DNA of 64,000 nt from Panulirus ornatus (lineage: Eukaryota > Arthropoda > Malacostraca > Decapoda > Palinuridae): positions 12,115,683 to 12,179,682 of the forward strand of contig NC_092276.1 of the NCBI RefSeq assembly GCF_036320965.1. Direction: 5' to 3'. Of this stretch, positions 61,669 through 64,000 are shown one piece after another (the stretch's first letter is position 1; each line of letters starts with the position of its first letter). A program made the position numbers and the translations under genes. Under the pieces are notes generated by a model that saw only the letters and a program-made list of their open reading frames with translations, was not told the origin of the DNA and did no database searches.

Positions 61669-62090
61669 AGCGTCTGGGGTAAACATGAAAAGTTGTGTGG
61701 GTCCTGGATGTGGAAAGGGAGCTGCGGTTTCGTTGCATTATTACATGACATCTAGAGACTGAGTGTGAACGAATTGGGCCTTTGGTGTCTTTTCCTAGCG
61801 CTACCTTGCACACATGAGGGGGGAGGGGGTTGTTATTCCACTTGTGGCAAGGTGGCGATGGGAACAAATAAAGGCAGAAAGTATGAATCAGTACACGTGT
61901 ATATATGTATATGTCTGTGTGTGTATATATATGTGAACATTGAGATGTATAAGTTATGTATATTTGCGTGTGTGGACGTGTATGTATATACATGTGTATG
62001 TGGGCGGGTTGGGCCATTCTTTCGCCTGTTTCCTTGCGCTACCTCTCTAACGCGGGAGACAGCGACAAAGCAAAATAAATAAATATAAAT

Positions 62091-62095
62091 ATACA

Positions 62096-62127
<32 letters not shown>
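62091..62127. repeat. (TA)n microsatellite
   Basis: Short interrupted TA tract between the tail of L21 and the 5'-truncated edge of L22. Confidence 0.9.
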
Positions 62128-62128
<1 letters not shown>

Positions 62129-63742
62129 TGTTGACTGGTTGGTAAGGTTATCTAATGTATGTATGACTCATGGTGAGGTGCCTGAGGATTGGAGGAATGC
62201 GTGCATAGTGCCATTGTACAAAGGAAAAGGGGATAAGAGTGAGTGCTCAAATTACAGAGGTATAAGTTTGTTGAGTATTCCTGGTAAATTGTATGGGAGG
62301 GTATTGATTGAGAGTGTGAAGGCATGTACAGAGCATCAGATTGGGGAAGAGCAGTGTGGTTTCAGAAGTGGTAGAGGATGTGTGGATCAGGTGTTTGCTT
62401 TGAAGAATGTATGTGAGAAATACTTAGAAAAGCAAATGGATTTGTATGTAGCATTTATGGATCTGGAGAAGGCATATGATAGAGTTGATAGAGATGCTCT
62501 GTGGAAGGTATTAAGAATATATGGTGTGGGAGGCAAGTTGTTAGAAGCAGTGAAAAGTTTTTATCGAGGATGTAAGGCATGTGTACGTGTAGGAAGAGAG
62601 GAAAGTGATTGGTTCTCAGTGAATGTAGGTTTGCGGCAGGGGTGTGTGATGTCTCCATGGTTGTTTGATTTGTTTATGGATGGGGTTGTTAGGGAGGTAA
62701 AGGCAAGAGTTTTGGAAAGAGGGGCAAGTATGAAGTCTGTTGCGGATGAGAGAGCTTGGGAAGTGAGTCAGTTGTTGTTCGCTGATGATAGAGCGCTGGT
62801 GGCTGATTCATGTGAGAAACTGCAGAAGCTGGTGACGGAGTTTGGTAAAGTGTGTGGAAGAAGAAAGTTAAGAGTAAATGTGAATAAGAGCAAGGTCATT
62901 AGGTACAGTAGGGTTGAGGGTCAAGTAAATTGGGAGGTGAGTTTGAATGGAGAAAAACTGGAGGAAGTGAAGTGTTTTAGATATCTGGGAGTGGATCTGT
63001 CAGCGGATGGAACCATGGAAGCAGAATTGGACCATAGGATGGGGGAGGGGGCGGAAATTCTGGGAGCCTTGAAGAATGTGTGGAAGTCGAGAACATTATC
63101 TCGGAAAGCAAAAATGGGTATGTTTGAAGGAATAGTGGTTCCAACAATGTTGTATGGTTGCGAGGCGTGGGCTATGGATAGAGTTGTGCGCTGGAGGATG
63201 GATGTGCTGGAAATGAGATGTCTGAGGACAATGTGTGGTGTGAGGTGGTTTGATCGAGTAAGAAACGTAAGGGTGAGAGAGATGTGTGGAAATAAAAAGA
63301 GCGTGGTTGAGAGAGCAGAAGAGGGTGTTTTGAAATGGTTTGGGCACATGGAGAGAATGAGTGAGGAAAGGTTGACCAAGAGGATATATGTGTCGGAGGT
63401 GGAGGGAACGAGGAGAATAGGGAGACCAAATTGGAGGTGGAAAGATGGAGTGAAAAAGATTTTGTGTGATCGGGGCCTGAACTTGCAGGAGGGTGAAAGG
63501 AGGGCAAGGAATAGAGTGAATTGAAGCAATGTGGTATACCGGGGTTGACGTGCTGTCAGTGGATTGAATCAAGACATGTGAAGCGTCTGGGGTAAACCAT
63601 GGAAAGCTGTGTAGGTATGTATATGTGCGTGTGTGGACGTATGTATATACATGTGTATGGGGGGGGGTTGGGCCATTTCTTTCGTCTGTTTCCTTGCGCT
63701 ACCTCGCAAACGCGGGAGACAGCGACAAAGTATAAAAAAAAA
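62128..63742 (+). mobile_element. RTE-like LINE, young, 5'-truncated (L22)
   Basis: Plus-strand copy beginning at IVDWLVRL in the RT and complete to the short 3' UTR and GGGAGACAGCGACAAAGTAT end with A run. (TA)n on both sides. Very close to L4 and L14. Confidence 0.93.
62139..63524 (+). pseudogene. LINE RT plus C-terminus in L22 (461 aa)
   Basis: Uninterrupted: VPLYKGKGD near 24-31, NYRGISLLSIPGKL near 38-51, FMDLEKAYD (Asp 108), GLRQGCVMSPWLFDLFMDG near 164-182, FADDRAL (Asp 216 and 217; Arg replaces the usual Thr), FRYLGVDLSADGT, KWFGHMERMSEERLTKRIY, RPNWRWKDGVKKIL, ending VN* because TGG is TGA in VNWSDV. It lacks the endonuclease. Confidence 0.88.

Positions 63743-64000
<258 letters not shown>

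Overview
This window reads as animal (eukaryotic) repeat DNA with no host gene that I can recognise. The combination of an RTE-like non-LTR retrotransposon in very high local density, decayed CR1/jockey-type LINEs, a Penelope-like element, tRNA-derived SINEs and hundreds of bases of (TA)n, (AAT)n, (GA)n and (GT)n microsatellite is most like a decapod crustacean genome. That taxonomic guess is inference from repeat composition, not from a marker gene.

The dominant component is one LINE family, called here the RTE-like LINE. It has a single ORF of about 1000 codons: an APE-type endonuclease, a linker, a reverse transcriptase with a FADD box, and a C-terminal WFGH/GRPNWRW region. I count about 23 copies or fragments on both strands. 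The only copy with both ends and a nearly complete ORF is 51767-55097 (minus). It carries one nonsense codon and one frameshift. A second end-to-end copy, 58513-62090 (plus), is more damaged, and 13641-17160 (minus) is old and decayed. The rest are truncated at the 5' end, the 3' end or both.

Layout: 1-3300 short LINE-derived element, LINE pieces and microsatellite; 3300-9735 two LINEs lying in (AAT)n arrays; 9735-13640 mostly unassigned DNA with one clean LINE insertion bounded by a 9-bp duplication (10320-11714); 13641-17160 old full-length LINE; 17161-20560 unassigned DNA, minisatellites and dinucleotide arrays; 20560-22450 CR1/jockey-like remnant interrupted by an old LINE 3' end; 22784-25470 short elements, LINE and (TA)n; 25471-27060 unassigned DNA and a SINE-like piece; 27065-29640 CR1-like LINE; 29641-31200 unassigned; 31215-32857 SINE and CR1 pieces; 32858-42165 a dense mosaic of RTE-like LINE copies with fusions, inversions and a 142-bp exact duplication; 42166-44665 SINEs, a short element and a Penelope-like element with an inverted 5' part; 44751-64000 a near-continuous run of RTE-like LINEs separated by (GA)n and (TA)n.

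Three observations stand out. First, LINE copies start and stop in microsatellites; in the AAT case the motif lies on the same strand on both sides regardless of LINE orientation, which points to insertion into pre-existing arrays. Second, a recurrent 200-260 bp element matches the LINE 5' UTR joined to a LINE 3' terminus, so it looks like an internally deleted, non-autonomous derivative. Third, the LINE 3' ends form a graded series built around one recurring hairpin, which suggests stepwise 3'-end replacement. I could run no searches or alignments; similarities were judged by eye.
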